Positions 1 through 8,808 of a DNA stretch of 64,000 nucleotides are shown piece by piece. Below the pieces are notes generated by a model that ran no database searches, had not been told where the DNA came from, and saw only the letters and a list, made by a program, of their open reading frames with translations. The translations under genes and the position numbers were made by a program. The stretch covers positions 1 to 64,000 of the forward strand of contig JBGCFI010000033.1 in NCBI GenBank assembly GCA_045106855.1, written 5' to 3'. How positions within the stretch are numbered: the stretch's first letter is position 1; each line of letters starts with the position of its first letter. This DNA is from Granulosicoccus sp045106855. GTDB lineage: Bacteria; Pseudomonadota; Gammaproteobacteria; Granulosicoccales; Granulosicoccaceae.

Positions 1-1233
1 GCCTGCCAGTGCAGCTGAGAATTGCTGTCCGACTTGTGTCGCTATACCCTGAAACTCGGGAATCGCAGCAAACTGAACTCCCACATAAGGAACTTCCTGA
101 ACAGAAGGGTTGGTTGGATCAGCTGAATTGATGCTGTCCAGAGTCATCTGTGCGAATGGCACTTTACGGTACTCCGGGTTTTCGTAAAGAGAAGTCCGTG
201 TGCCGGGTGGTACGTTGGCCCAACCCTCTTTGGAAGCTACCAGCTCAAGATAAGCCTTGGATGTTGCCCATGCTACGAATTTCTTGGCAGCCTCTACGCT
301 GTCCGTACCGACAGGAATAGCCAGTGACCAGGCCCACAGCCAGTTGGAACGTTTGCCAAGTCCGTTGTCTGGAGCCAGTGCAAATCCGACCTTGTCAGCC
401 ACTTCAGAGTCGGCAGGGTTAGTCACGAAAGAGGCTGCAACCGTTGCATCAATCCACATGCCACATTTGCCAGTCTGGAATAGTGCCAGGTTTTCGTTGA
501 AGCCGTTTGATGACGCTCCCGGAGGCCCCGCCTCACTCATCAGGTCAACATAGAAATTCAGCGTAGCTGCCCATTCCGCGCTGTCGAACTGAGGTTGCCA
601 GTCCATGTCGAACCAGCGAGCACCGAAAGAGTTAGACGTTGCCGTCAGGAATGCCATATTCTCCCCCCAACCTGCCTTGCCACGCAGGCAAATGCCATAG
701 ACTTCATTGTCTTTGTCAGTCATTTTGCGCGCGGCATCAGCAATGAAATCCCAGGTCGGAGCATCAGGCATTTCAAGTCCAGCGTTTTCCATTAGGTCTG
801 TGCGGTACATGACCATGGAAGATTCACCGTAGAAGGGCGCGGCATAAAGGCTTCCGTCAACCGACAGTCCGTCTCGAATCGCAGGCAGGATATCGTCGAT
901 ATCATACTCATCGCCCAGGTCGTCAAGTGAGGCCAGCCAACCCTGATTCGCCCAGATAGGCACTTCGTAGGTACCGATAGTCATAACATCGTATTGGCCG
1001 CCCTTTGCTGCGATGTCTGTGGTTACACGCTGGCGCAGAACGTTCTCTTCCAGAGTGACCCATTCCAGTTCGATACCGGGGTTCTTCTCCGTAAAGTCAG
1101 CGGTAAGCGATAGCAAGCGAACCATATCACCGTTGTTGACCGTAGCGATGGTTACTATGTCTGCTCGAGCCGCAGCCACAACGCTGCAAAACGCAAGGCT
1201 TGCGACAAGTGTGGAATTTCGAAACTTCATCAT
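1..1233 (-). CDS. Sugar/sugar-alcohol ABC transporter substrate-binding protein (partial)
   Basis: The minus strand is open from an ATG at 1233 to the window edge, giving 411 codons with no stop. A second ATG follows directly at 1230. An AGGGGA ribosome site lies about 9 nt upstream of the first. The protein opens with a signal peptide (hydrophobic core, then AAARA) and continues as a family 1 extracellular solute-binding protein. Internal landmarks are the early NNGDMVRL segment, GQYDVMTIGTYE and PFYGESSMVMYR, which resemble sorbitol/mannitol (SmoE-type) binding proteins. It should be periplasmic and deliver a polyol or sugar to permeases that would lie beyond the left edge. The family is usually about 435 residues, so only some 25 residues are missing. 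The substrate is inferred from family resemblance only. Confidence 0.85.
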   Translation of the reverse strand, partial: MMKFRNSTLVASLAFCSVVAAARADIVTIATVNNGDMVRLLSLTADFTEKNPGIELEWVTLEENVLRQRVTTDIAAKGGQYDVMTIGTYEVPIWANQGWLASLDDLGDEYDIDDILPAIRDGLSVDGSLYAAPFYGESSMVMYRTDLMENAGLEMPDAPTWDFIADAARKMTDKDNEVYGICLRGKAGWGENMAFLTATSNSFGARWFDMDWQPQFDSAEWAATLNFYVDLMSEAGPPGASSNGFNENLALFQTGKCGMWIDATVAASFVTNPADSEVADKVGFALAPDNGLGKRSNWLWAWSLAIPVGTDSVEAAKKFVAWATSKAYLELVASKEGWANVPPGTRTSLYENPEYRKVPFAQMTLDSINSADPTNPSVQEVPYVGVQFAAIPEFQGIATQVGQQFSAALAG

Positions 1234-1301
1234 CGCCCTATCCCCTGATTGATGTGCCGTTAATTACAGTAGTTACAGCTGAAATGTACCCATGACGCCT
1301 T

Positions 1302-1319
1302 TGAAGCGCAAATACTTCA
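1302..1319. promoter_or_regulatory. Possible operator upstream of the binding-protein gene
   Basis: TGAAG and CTTCA (1302-1306 and 1315-1319) form a short inverted repeat with an 8-bp spacer, 69 bp upstream of the binding-protein start. The position suits a repressor site for a sugar-uptake operon, but a 5-bp arm is weak evidence and no regulator is in view. The rest of 1234-1396 shows only a T-rich tract. Confidence 0.2.
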
Positions 1320-1396
1320 TGCTAAACATTTGATACTAAATTGTAATGCTAGCTTCTTTTTCTCTTTTTTTTTGCAAAATACGTTAGGTGTGTTCA

Positions 1397-1978
1397 CTAT
1401 AGTTCTGGGTGTGAATGCCCCTTAATGTTCAGCGAGTTACCAGCCACCACCAAGGCGATATGCTCGCAAATCTGCCCTAGATTCTGATGTAGCAGACCCG
1501 TTTCGTCGCAAAATCGACGGGATAGCTCCCCCATAGGTGTTACACCCATATTGGTTTCGTTGGAGACCATGATGAGGCGCGACTGGCAGGCTTTTACCGA
1601 TTGTTGAAAAGCGCCGATTTCCTGACGTAAAAACGTTTCATCCGACTTCATCAACAGGTTCGTTACCCAAAGTGTCAGGCAATCGATAACGATGCATGGA
1701 CGTGATTCGTCATTCGCTATTGTCTGGTCCGCTGCTGCGATGGCACTTGCAACGGCCAAGGGTTCTTCCACCACCAACCACTGTTTATTGCGATCGACTT
1801 TGTGGCGATTAATACGTTTGCGCATTTCATCATCCAGGGCTGTAGCTGTAGCTATCAAAATAACCTGATGCGAGTGCTCTTTTGAATAGGCGTCAGCCAG
1901 CCGCTCGGCATAGCCAGACTTGCCCGACTTTACGCCGCCGAGAATCAAGCTTCGATGCATATGTGCATTTACTGTCAT
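1397..1978 (-). CDS. cobU: Adenosylcobinamide kinase / adenosylcobinamide-phosphate guanylyltransferase
   Basis: This 193-residue protein is a bifunctional CobU/CobP enzyme, which phosphorylates adenosylcobinamide and then transfers GMP to it in the nucleotide-loop stage of cobalamin assembly. Residues 14-21 form the P-loop GGVKSGKS. His59 in RINRHKVDR sits where the guanylylated histidine of the family lies. VIDCLTLWVTN (about 97-107) and the VSNETNMGVTP segment (about 138-148) are further family signatures. Length is close to the usual 170-190. An in-frame ATG at 1960 is an alternative start, and neither ATG has a clear ribosome site. It stands alone: no other cobalamin gene is visible nearby, and it faces away from the lar operon. 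Confidence 0.9.
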   Translation of the reverse strand: MTVNAHMHRSLILGGVKSGKSGYAERLADAYSKEHSHQVILIATATALDDEMRKRINRHKVDRNKQWLVVEEPLAVASAIAAADQTIANDESRPCIVIDCLTLWVTNLLMKSDETFLRQEIGAFQQSVKACQSRLIMVSNETNMGVTPMGELSRRFCDETGLLHQNLGQICEHIALVVAGNSLNIKGHSHPEL

Positions 1979-2054
1979 GGAAGGGTCGGTAGTCAGTTAA
2001 CGATAAGTATGAATCAGGTACTATGACGCCTCACATTCAACACTGCAAACACAC

Positions 2055-2939
2055 ATGGCAACGGTATCTTTTCTGGGTCTGGGCGTCATGGGCTATCCCA
2101 TGGCAGGTTATCTGAGCAAGGCTGGTCACAGCGTGACCGTCTACAATCGCACGACCAGCAAGGCGTCGTCGTGGACTGAGGAGTTCGGCGGTAAAATGGC
2201 GGAAACCCCCGCAAAAGCTGCTGAAGGTGCGGACTTTGTTGTTGCCTGCGTGGGTAACGATGACGATTTACGGTCAGTGGTTGTCGGCGACACGGGCGCG
2301 TTTTCGGCCATGCAGAATGGTAGCGTCTTCATTGACCACACGACAGCCTCCGCGACGGTCGCCAGAGAACTCGCAGCGGCTGGTGAAGCATTGGGAGTAG
2401 GATTTGTCGATGCGCCGGTTTCGGGCGGACAGGCTGGTGCAGAAAATGGGCAGTTAGCCATTATGTGCGGCGGCAAGCAGACAGACTACGATCGCGCACT
2501 GCCAATAATGGACGCTTACGCCAAGGCATGCGAGCGCTTTGGTGATGTGGGAAGTGGCCAGATTACCAAGATGTGTAACCAGATCTGTATAGCGGGCCTG
2601 GTGCAAGGTATGTCAGAGGCTATCAACTTTGCGGAAAAAGCGGGTCTTGATGCCAAGCAGATGGCTAATCTGGTGTCTAAAGGTGCTGGTGGATCGTGGC
2701 AGTTGTCTAATCGTGCAGACACAATGGTAGATCGTAAGTTCGACTATGGTTTTGCGGTTGACTGGATGCGTAAGGATCTGGGCATCGCGCTTGATGAAGC
2801 TAAAAGTATGGGCGTCTCTTTGCCAGTCACAGCAGTCGTTGATCAATTCTATGCTGACGTACAACGGATGGGCGGTGGTCGCTGGGATACCTCGAGCCTG
2901 ATTCAGCGTTTGCGTCAATTCGATGGTGAGAACTCTTGA
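2055..2939 (+). CDS. 3-hydroxyisobutyrate dehydrogenase-family beta-hydroxyacid dehydrogenase
   Basis: This is a 294-residue NAD(P)-dependent beta-hydroxyacid dehydrogenase. The Rossmann motif GLGVMG is at residues 8-13, the substrate-binding DAPVSGG at 119-125, and the catalytic lysine is Lys172 in GQITKMCNQ. The family oxidises 3-hydroxy acids such as 3-hydroxyisobutyrate, tartronate semialdehyde or sulfolactaldehyde, and the sequence alone does not settle which. It is 52 bp upstream of larA on the same strand, with no terminator between, so it is probably first in the lar operon. An inference is that LarA isomerises a 2-hydroxy acid in the same pathway that this dehydrogenase feeds or drains. 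Confidence 0.88.
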   Translation: MATVSFLGLGVMGYPMAGYLSKAGHSVTVYNRTTSKASSWTEEFGGKMAETPAKAAEGADFVVACVGNDDDLRSVVVGDTGAFSAMQNGSVFIDHTTASATVARELAAAGEALGVGFVDAPVSGGQAGAENGQLAIMCGGKQTDYDRALPIMDAYAKACERFGDVGSGQITKMCNQICIAGLVQGMSEAINFAEKAGLDAKQMANLVSKGAGGSWQLSNRADTMVDRKFDYGFAVDWMRKDLGIALDEAKSMGVSLPVTAVVDQFYADVQRMGGGRWDTSSLIQRLRQFDGENS

Positions 2940-2991
2940 CACCAGGTGTCTTAATTAATGTGCTTAACGATAATCCACTGAGGTTTCCCTG

Positions 2992-4290
2992 ATGCCGCAG
3001 ACATCATTCGAGTTATTGTATGGTCGTGAAACCATTGATGTCACGATGCCTGATGCGGCCAGGGCGCACATCATTCAAAAGCCTGAATTCCCCCAGGCTT
3101 TGTCCGCTGATAGCGTCTTTTTATCTGCCATGGAAAATCCCATTGGCAGCCCGTCTCTCGAGACGCTTTGCAAAGGGCACACTAGTGCCTGTATTCTAAT
3201 TTGCGATATCACGCGCCCCGTACCTAATCATGTTTTTCTTCGTCCCATGATTCAGACCATGATGGCGGAGGGGATTTTGGCTGAGAACATCACTGTTCTT
3301 GTTGCCACCGGGCTTCACCGCCCCAATGAAGGTGAAGAGCTGGCGGAACTTGTAGGCGATGACTGGGTATTGCAGACGGTGAACGTTGTTAATCATTTTG
3401 CACTGAACGAAGAGGATCATATCGATCTGGGTAATACCGCAACGCGCGGTACACCGGTAAAGCTGGATCGGCGATTTGTGGAAGCTGATTTGCGAATTGC
3501 CACGGGGCTGGTAGAGCCGCACTTTATGGCGGGCTACTCTGGTGGTCGTAAGGTCATAGCGCCGGGAGTGGCTCATCACGAGACTATCAGGACCTTTCAC
3601 AGTGCGCGATTTATGGAAGATCCGGCTGCAACCCAGTGCAATCTTTCACACAACCCTTTGCATGAAGAACAGTTGGAAATTGTACGAATGCTGGGTGCTG
3701 TCTATGCGCTCAACACGATCATTGACGAAGACCGGAACCTGGTGCACGCCACTTTTGGGGAGGTTATTGAAAGTCATTTGAGCGCTGTTGAGTATGTACG
3801 CGGTTTTACCGAAATACCGGTTGGTCGAAAATTCAACACGGTGGTAACCTCATCTGCCGGGTATCCGCTTGATCAAACGTATTATCAAACAGTCAAGGGC
3901 ATGGTGACACCTCTGGATATTCTTGCACCCGGGGGAACGCTTATTATCGCATCGGAATGTGCAGAAGGCATTGGTTCCCAGCACTATCGTGAAGCACAGG
4001 CCCGTCTTGTGTCGCTTGGCCCGGATGCCTTTCTTGATACGCTGCTTGCCAAACAGCTTGCTGATGTTGATGAATGGCAAACCGAAATGCAACTCAAACC
4101 TATGCGTACGGGTACGGTGTATTTGTACACAACTGGCTTGAGCGAAGAGGATCACAAATTAACCGGTGTGCAGTTTATCGATAACATCGAGCAGGCGATT
4201 GCAGATAGCATCAAGAAACATGATGATCCTGATGTTGCTGTTATTCCGGAAGGTCCTTACGTGGTACCCGTTTGTCGAGCTGTTGCATAG
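2992..4290 (+). CDS. larA: LarA-type nickel-pincer-dependent racemase/epimerase
   Basis: A 432-residue LarA homologue. LarA enzymes use the nickel pincer nucleotide (NPN) cofactor to racemise or epimerise 2-hydroxy acids by hydride transfer. The key residues are present: His109 in TGLHRP, His177 in EPHFMAGYSGG, the cofactor-anchoring Lys187 in GGRKVIAPG, and His195/His196 just after. A ribosome-like GAGG lies about 11 nt before the ATG. The four genes downstream provide maturation factors, so the enzyme should be active as encoded. The superfamily covers lactate, malate, aryl-lactate and sugar-acid substrates. Calling it lactate racemase would go too far, because the upstream dehydrogenase and the absence of lactate genes favour another hydroxy acid. 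Confidence 0.93.
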   Translation: MPQTSFELLYGRETIDVTMPDAARAHIIQKPEFPQALSADSVFLSAMENPIGSPSLETLCKGHTSACILICDITRPVPNHVFLRPMIQTMMAEGILAENITVLVATGLHRPNEGEELAELVGDDWVLQTVNVVNHFALNEEDHIDLGNTATRGTPVKLDRRFVEADLRIATGLVEPHFMAGYSGGRKVIAPGVAHHETIRTFHSARFMEDPAATQCNLSHNPLHEEQLEIVRMLGAVYALNTIIDEDRNLVHATFGEVIESHLSAVEYVRGFTEIPVGRKFNTVVTSSAGYPLDQTYYQTVKGMVTPLDILAPGGTLIIASECAEGIGSQHYREAQARLVSLGPDAFLDTLLAKQLADVDEWQTEMQLKPMRTGTVYLYTTGLSEEDHKLTGVQFIDNIEQAIADSIKKHDDPDVAVIPEGPYVVPVCRAVA

Positions 4291-5600
4291 TGTCAGCTGC
4301 ATCCGATAGTTATCATGTTCACCTGGATCCAGTGGGCGGAATCGCAGGTGACATGTTCATTGCGGCTATGCTCGATCTATTTCCTCAGGCTTGGGAGGAT
4401 TGCCTGGCCGATCTTGGTAACAGCGGGGTGCTGGAGCACGTTGAGGTATCGCTGGAGGTCGGCAAAAGTCATGGCATAGCCGTCAAGCGTTTCTGTGTCA
4501 GGCATAAGAGCGATAAACCAAGAGCCACTGGACACTATCGTGATTTGAGGTTGCTACTACAACGTGGCTCATTGGATGAAGAGGTTCGTTCGAGAGCACT
4601 TGCCATCCTTGAGTTACTGGCTAGCGCTGAGAGCCACGTGCATGGTGTCGCTATCGATGACGTACATTTTCATGAAGTTGCAGACTGGGACTCCATCGCC
4701 GATATCGTGGCCGCTGCTAGTCTGATAGAGCGCAACGCAATAGCTAGCTGGAGTTGTGGTTGCCTGCCAGTGGGGTCTGGACTCGTTAAAACTGAACATG
4801 GAATGTTACCCGTTCCTGCACCGGCTACGGAGGTATTGTTGCGCGGGCTTGTAACTTTCGATGACGGTGAGCCGGGCGAAAGAGTGACCCCTACAGGGGC
4901 CGCCCTGGTCAAACATCTAGTCCATACGGGCAAGGGCAATGCGAAGTTTTCAGTCAGGCCGAAAGGTATTGGTGTGGCCTCTGGCACAGGTGCCGGTCAG
5001 CGCGATCTGACACAAAGACCCAACATTGTTCGATGTAGCCTTATCGAGATCAGAGAGTGGCATCATGATGGTTCAGCTGATATTGGTGCAGGTTTATCAA
5101 TTGACACAGCAAACTTTGAACACGATATTGATCATGTTGCGCAATTGAGCTTTGCTATCGATGATATGACCTCGGAGGAACTGGCAGTGGCCTTGCAATA
5201 CATCCGGCAATCCGATGGTGTTATTGATGTCAGTCACCACACCTCGTTTGGAAAAAAAGGCCGAATGATGTTTGACGTCAACGTGCTTTGTTTACCCCTG
5301 CATGAGCCAGATGTCAGCTGCTTGTGTTTTTCCGAAACCAGCACTCTGGGCATGCGGGTTCAGTTGCTTGCGCGTAGAGTTTTGAGGCGCGAAGAATTTC
5401 GCATTGAAGACTCGGCAGGGACTGCTGGTGTGAAAGTAGTAACACGGCCACAGCCCGGTGAGACTGATGAGCAGAGTACTTTAAAGATCGAAAGCGACGA
5501 TTTACGACGACTACCCGGGTTGCAGGCTCGCCGTGAACGTTCAAGACAATTGGCTGAAAACCCACGATGCACCATCGTGACCGGGAAAAGCAACGATTAG
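4290..5600 (+). CDS. larC: NPN cofactor nickel chelatase LarC
   Basis: LarC inserts nickel into the pyridinium-3,5-bisthiocarboxylic acid mononucleotide, the last step of cofactor synthesis. I chose the GTG at 4290, which overlaps the larA stop (TAGTG) and gives 436 residues. A TTG at 4272 in the same frame would add six residues. The N-terminus HLDPVGGIAGDMF is the family signature. HFHEVADWDSIADIV and CGCLPVGSGLV follow within the first 165 residues. The C-terminal half matches the part that in Lactiplantibacillus plantarum is reached only by programmed frameshifting (larC1/larC2). Here both parts are one uninterrupted frame. The overlap suggests translational coupling with larA. Confidence 0.93.
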   Translation: MSAASDSYHVHLDPVGGIAGDMFIAAMLDLFPQAWEDCLADLGNSGVLEHVEVSLEVGKSHGIAVKRFCVRHKSDKPRATGHYRDLRLLLQRGSLDEEVRSRALAILELLASAESHVHGVAIDDVHFHEVADWDSIADIVAAASLIERNAIASWSCGCLPVGSGLVKTEHGMLPVPAPATEVLLRGLVTFDDGEPGERVTPTGAALVKHLVHTGKGNAKFSVRPKGIGVASGTGAGQRDLTQRPNIVRCSLIEIREWHHDGSADIGAGLSIDTANFEHDIDHVAQLSFAIDDMTSEELAVALQYIRQSDGVIDVSHHTSFGKKGRMMFDVNVLCLPLHEPDVSCLCFSETSTLGMRVQLLARRVLRREEFRIEDSAGTAGVKVVTRPQPGETDEQSTLKIESDDLRRLPGLQARRERSRQLAENPRCTIVTGKSND

Positions 5601-5602
5601 CG

Positions 5603-6451
5603 ATGACCAGCAATACGTCAAACCAATCGCTCGTCAACCAGGAGCGTCGCCTTGGGGCTTTGCGTGCCACGCTGGCTCAATATGATTTACTGGCCATCGC
5701 CATCAGTGGTGGTGTGGATAGCACAACGCTTGCAGCGGTCGCTCATGATGTTCTGGGTGAACGTGCATTGATGGTCCATGCGACGTCGCCGGCTGTGCCT
5801 CCCGATGCGACAAAGCGTGTTCAGCACAGCGCATCGAGTTTTGGCTGGAACCTGAAAATCGTGGATGCCGGGGAGTTTTCCGATGAGCAATACAGGCAGA
5901 ACCCTGTAAACCGTTGTTATTACTGCAAGTCTAATCTCTATCATCGGATTCACGAAGTATGGGGCGGTACTGTGGCCTCAGGAGCTAATCTTGACGATCT
6001 GGGCGACTACCGGCCTGGACTACTGGCAGCGAGCGAAAAGCAGGTTGTCCATCCTTTGATTGATGCTGGTATTGATAAAGCAACCGTGCGAATCATTGCG
6101 ACTGGATTGGGTCTTGAATCTGTCGCCGACCTACCAGCGCAGCCTTGTCTGTCGAGTCGTATTGAAACTGGTATTGCCATTGATGCAGGCGACCTGATGT
6201 TTGTTCACAAGGTAGAAACGCTGTTGGCGAACAGGCTAGGGCGAGGAGACATTCGATGCCGGATCACGGCGGCTGGTGTTCGGATCGAAGTTGACGACGA
6301 GCTGCAACGTGTCAATGAAGACGCCTGGCAAAAGGTCTGCATTGAAGTAACTCACATGATCATCGACAGTAACAGGATGCTGGCTGGCTTTACGGGCTAC
6401 GAACGTGGTAGCGCTTTTCTCAAGGCTAGTGAGCATAACCAACATGAATGA
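5603..6451 (+). CDS. larE: ATP-dependent sulfur transferase LarE
   Basis: LarE activates the carboxylates of the pyridinium mononucleotide with ATP and replaces them with thiocarboxylates. The ATG at 5603, two bases after the larC stop, gives 282 residues. An in-frame ATG at 5567 inside larC is possible but less likely. The PP-loop SGGVDS is at residues 35-40. Three cysteines stand out: Cys105 and Cys108 in NRCYYCK, and Cys182 in PCLSSR. Cys182 aligns with the sacrificial cysteine of the L. plantarum enzyme. The three together resemble LarE proteins that hold an iron-sulfur cluster and need not destroy their own cysteine. That reading is inference from the motif. Confidence 0.93.
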   Translation: MTSNTSNQSLVNQERRLGALRATLAQYDLLAIAISGGVDSTTLAAVAHDVLGERALMVHATSPAVPPDATKRVQHSASSFGWNLKIVDAGEFSDEQYRQNPVNRCYYCKSNLYHRIHEVWGGTVASGANLDDLGDYRPGLLAASEKQVVHPLIDAGIDKATVRIIATGLGLESVADLPAQPCLSSRIETGIAIDAGDLMFVHKVETLLANRLGRGDIRCRITAAGVRIEVDDELQRVNEDAWQKVCIEVTHMIIDSNRMLAGFTGYERGSAFLKASEHNQHE

Positions 6452-7130
6452 CACTGTGCGTTTCGATTGGGAGCGTACCGGGCGAACCGGCATACCCGAA
6501 GTTGTTTTCGCACAAGGTAAGACGGCGAGTCAACTGGTGAGTATTGCCAGTAGCGCTATCGATTCCGGGCAGCATGTTCTGATGACACGCGTTGATGCTG
6601 AAAAAGCGGCTGAACTTGTCAGACAATTCGATGCGCAGATCAGCTGGCATGAGCCATCCGCAACAATTACAGTTGGAACGGGCAAAGGCGGCGAGGATGT
6701 TTCAGAAAGCTCTCAAGTTGCGATCGTGGCAGCGGGAACGTCAGATCACGCATTGGTGGAAGAGGTGGCGCAATGCCTGACTTTTCTCGGCGTTCAGTCT
6801 TCCTCTTATATCGATGTGGGCGTCGCAGGCTTGTGGAGGCTGACCAGCCTTGCAGAGGAACTGAACGAATATCCCTTGCTCATCGCCGTTGCCGGAATGG
6901 AGGGGGCATTGTTCAGTGTTCTGGCTGGCCTGGTAAAGGGCCCTGTCATCGCAGTGCCCTCATCAGTTGGGTACGGGGTGTCATGTGGAGGACATGTTGC
7001 GCTGAATTGTGCACTGAGTAGTTGTGCACCGGGGATTGCTGTTGTCAATATTGACAACGGTTTTGGAGCTGCTGCGCTAGCAGTAAAAATGCTCAAGATG
7101 CACTCGCCTGTTGCACACGCTGGCACGTAG
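6444..7130 (+). CDS. larB: Pyridinium-3,5-biscarboxylic acid mononucleotide synthase LarB
   Basis: LarB carboxylates and hydrolyses nicotinic acid adenine dinucleotide to give the first NPN intermediate. The ATG at 6444 lies inside the end of larE (ATGAATGA overlap) and gives 228 residues. The C-terminal two thirds is the AIR-carboxylase-like fold: VAIVAAGTSDH (about 92-102), YIDVGVAGLWR (122-132), AVAGMEGALFSV and VPSSVGYG. Cys194 in LSSCAPG, followed by NIDNGFGAA, corresponds to the cysteine that forms a covalent adduct with the nicotinamide ring in the studied enzyme. It is the last gene of the lar operon. After the stop there is a short T-run but no clear stem, so the terminator is not obvious. 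Confidence 0.93.
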   Translation: MNDTVRFDWERTGRTGIPEVVFAQGKTASQLVSIASSAIDSGQHVLMTRVDAEKAAELVRQFDAQISWHEPSATITVGTGKGGEDVSESSQVAIVAAGTSDHALVEEVAQCLTFLGVQSSSYIDVGVAGLWRLTSLAEELNEYPLLIAVAGMEGALFSVLAGLVKGPVIAVPSSVGYGVSCGGHVALNCALSSCAPGIAVVNIDNGFGAAALAVKMLKMHSPVAHAGT

Positions 7131-7248
7131 AATCCGTTTTTTTTATTGCTTTCTATCAGATAGCCGTGCGCCTGTCATTGGCAGGGTTTTTGATAGCGAA
7201 AGGTTGTTTGTCCAGCGTTTGATGCCACATGTTGACGGAATATTAACC

Positions 7249-7632
7249 ATGCGATACGTCTTCATTGTACTGATGTGTGTGATGTTGCTGTTTGCCGGTG
7301 TTCAATACAACGATCCGGACGGGCTCATGTGGATGATTATCTATGCTGTTCCAGCAATCTGGTGTGCTATCGGCGCATTTGCACAGCGGGCATTTGAATA
7401 TGGTTTAACCAAGTGGATTCTCGCTGGTAGCATTGCAGCTTCGTTTGCAGGTGTTTTATGGTTCTGGCCATTAACCCCGCGATTCTGGACAAAAGCTGTT
7501 TGGTACAACGTCGAAACCGCCCGTGAAGGTCTGGGGTTGATGATTGTGATGGGTGTTTTATTGTTGGTATTTTTTGGTTGCCACAAATCGCCTAGGAAGC
7601 CTGAGGTGGTGGCTGCCGTCGAGCAAGGATAA
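7249..7632 (+). CDS. TMEM220-like small membrane protein
   Basis: A 127-residue protein with four predicted membrane helices. I chose the ATG at 7249, preceded by GACGGA, because it opens directly into the first helix, whereas an upstream in-frame ATG at 7111 would add a charged, non-conserved stretch overlapping larB. The motif VQYNDPDGLMW after helix 1 is typical of the TMEM220 family, whose function is unknown. It follows larB by 118 bp and may be read through from that operon, but nothing links it to nickel chemistry. Its last 41 bp overlap the convergent DMT exporter gene. Confidence 0.75.
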   Translation: MRYVFIVLMCVMLLFAGVQYNDPDGLMWMIIYAVPAIWCAIGAFAQRAFEYGLTKWILAGSIAASFAGVLWFWPLTPRFWTKAVWYNVETAREGLGLMIVMGVLLLVFFGCHKSPRKPEVVAAVEQG

Positions 7633-8497
7633 CGCCTGCCAGAGCGACAAAAAAACCGGCAATCTGCCATGCTCCCAACGCTTCTCCATACAACGTCCAG
7701 CTCAGTAGTGCTGCCAGCGGTGGGACGATAAACAACAGACTGCTTGCACGTGTAGCGCTACCCGAGCGTACTAACCAGGTGAGTAATGTAAAGCCACCAA
7801 TGGACAGAACAAACACTGCCCAGATCAGGTACCCGGCAGCTTGCGCAGTGGCAGGAAAAACCGGCTTGGCAAATACTGCAGCCATCATGAGCATCACCAG
7901 AACTGCCCCCAGAGTCTGGAAGGTGACAGAGCTCAGTAATGGTACGCTGACAATTGATGTTTTTTGTAAAAGGGTACCCGTTGTGATTGCACCAATACTT
8001 AAAACAGCGGCAAGTAAAACCCATTGAAACGCTATGTTGTTTTCTGGTGTTATCTCGCTCGTTGACGCAGAGTCGCTGAGTAAATCGGGTGCAATAGCCA
8101 TCGTTACACCAATGAGTCCGATACATAAGCCCAGTATGGCAAGTCGGGTTACGCGTTCTTTGAACAGGTACCAGGCGAAAATTGCTGTTATCGGCGGTTG
8201 CATCGAGCCCATCAATGCCATGACTCCTGCCTCCAATCCTTGGGATACTGCCCAGAAACCCGGACCCAGGTAAAGTCCCTGCATAAAAGCGCCTGAGATC
8301 ATAAGTTGCCAGACTTGGGTGCGACCGGGGATCGGTGTGCGTAACAGCACCATGGCAAGCGCAAATATAGCGGTTACACATGAAAATCGGACTAGCAAAA
8401 ACAGGTATGGATCAATGAGATCTGTTATGCCACGAGCTACCACAAATCCGCTGGACCAGATTATGACGAAGAGCCAGGCTGCAATACTCTGGAGCAT
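7592..8497 (-). CDS. DMT-family (EamA) exporter
   Basis: The ATG at 8497 gives 301 residues that begin directly with helix 1 (LQSIAAWLFVIIWSSGFV). Longer in-frame starts up to 8605 would add a basic, non-hydrophobic extension. The protein has ten predicted helices in two five-helix EamA halves. The WSSGFVVARG segment in the first half and YGEALGAWQIAGF near the end of the second are typical. Such proteins export amino acids or other metabolites across the inner membrane, and the substrate cannot be named. Its 3' end overlaps the TMEM220-like gene by 41 bp in a convergent arrangement. Confidence 0.85.
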   Translation of the reverse strand: MLQSIAAWLFVIIWSSGFVVARGITDLIDPYLFLLVRFSCVTAIFALAMVLLRTPIPGRTQVWQLMISGAFMQGLYLGPGFWAVSQGLEAGVMALMGSMQPPITAIFAWYLFKERVTRLAILGLCIGLIGVTMAIAPDLLSDSASTSEITPENNIAFQWVLLAAVLSIGAITTGTLLQKTSIVSVPLLSSVTFQTLGAVLVMLMMAAVFAKPVFPATAQAAGYLIWAVFVLSIGGFTLLTWLVRSGSATRASSLLFIVPPLAALLSWTLYGEALGAWQIAGFFVALAGVILARRQPPPQAS

Positions 8498-8808
8498 AGG
8501 GGGGAACCTGCGGGCAAGGTGGCAAGAGAGAGCAGAAACTTTGCGCGACGCCTGGAGTCGGGTTTTTGAGTAACGCTCGTCTTGATTCGGGCTGCACGAT
8601 ATCATGGCAAAACGACATTGGTAAGCTGCGCTTTCCAGAATCCAAAGAAGACTGCGCTTGGATCCCGGTGCGCTGACAGGCTAATTGAACTTGTTCCGGA
8701 CGGATTACCCTGCCGCTGCGCAACCCTTTAGTGGGTAAACTAGGGGTGCTATGGTGTTGTGCTTGAGCTAAGATACCCTCCTGCTCATAAAGTTAGAGAA
8801 CAACGCCG
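8498..8808. other. Gene-free interval between divergent genes
   Basis: About 310 bp separate the divergently transcribed DMT exporter and CBS protein, so promoters for both should be here. I see no tRNA, strong hairpin or repeat. A short AGAG precedes the CBS start and is a plausible ribosome site. Confidence 0.5.

Noticed and set aside
2992..4290. Naming LarA a lactate racemase
   Set aside because: LarA homologues act on many hydroxy acids, and the neighbouring dehydrogenase and missing lactate genes do not support lactate.
5567..5602. An N-terminal extension of LarE from an ATG inside larC
   Set aside because: The ATG at 5603 gives the usual family start and lies directly after the larC stop.
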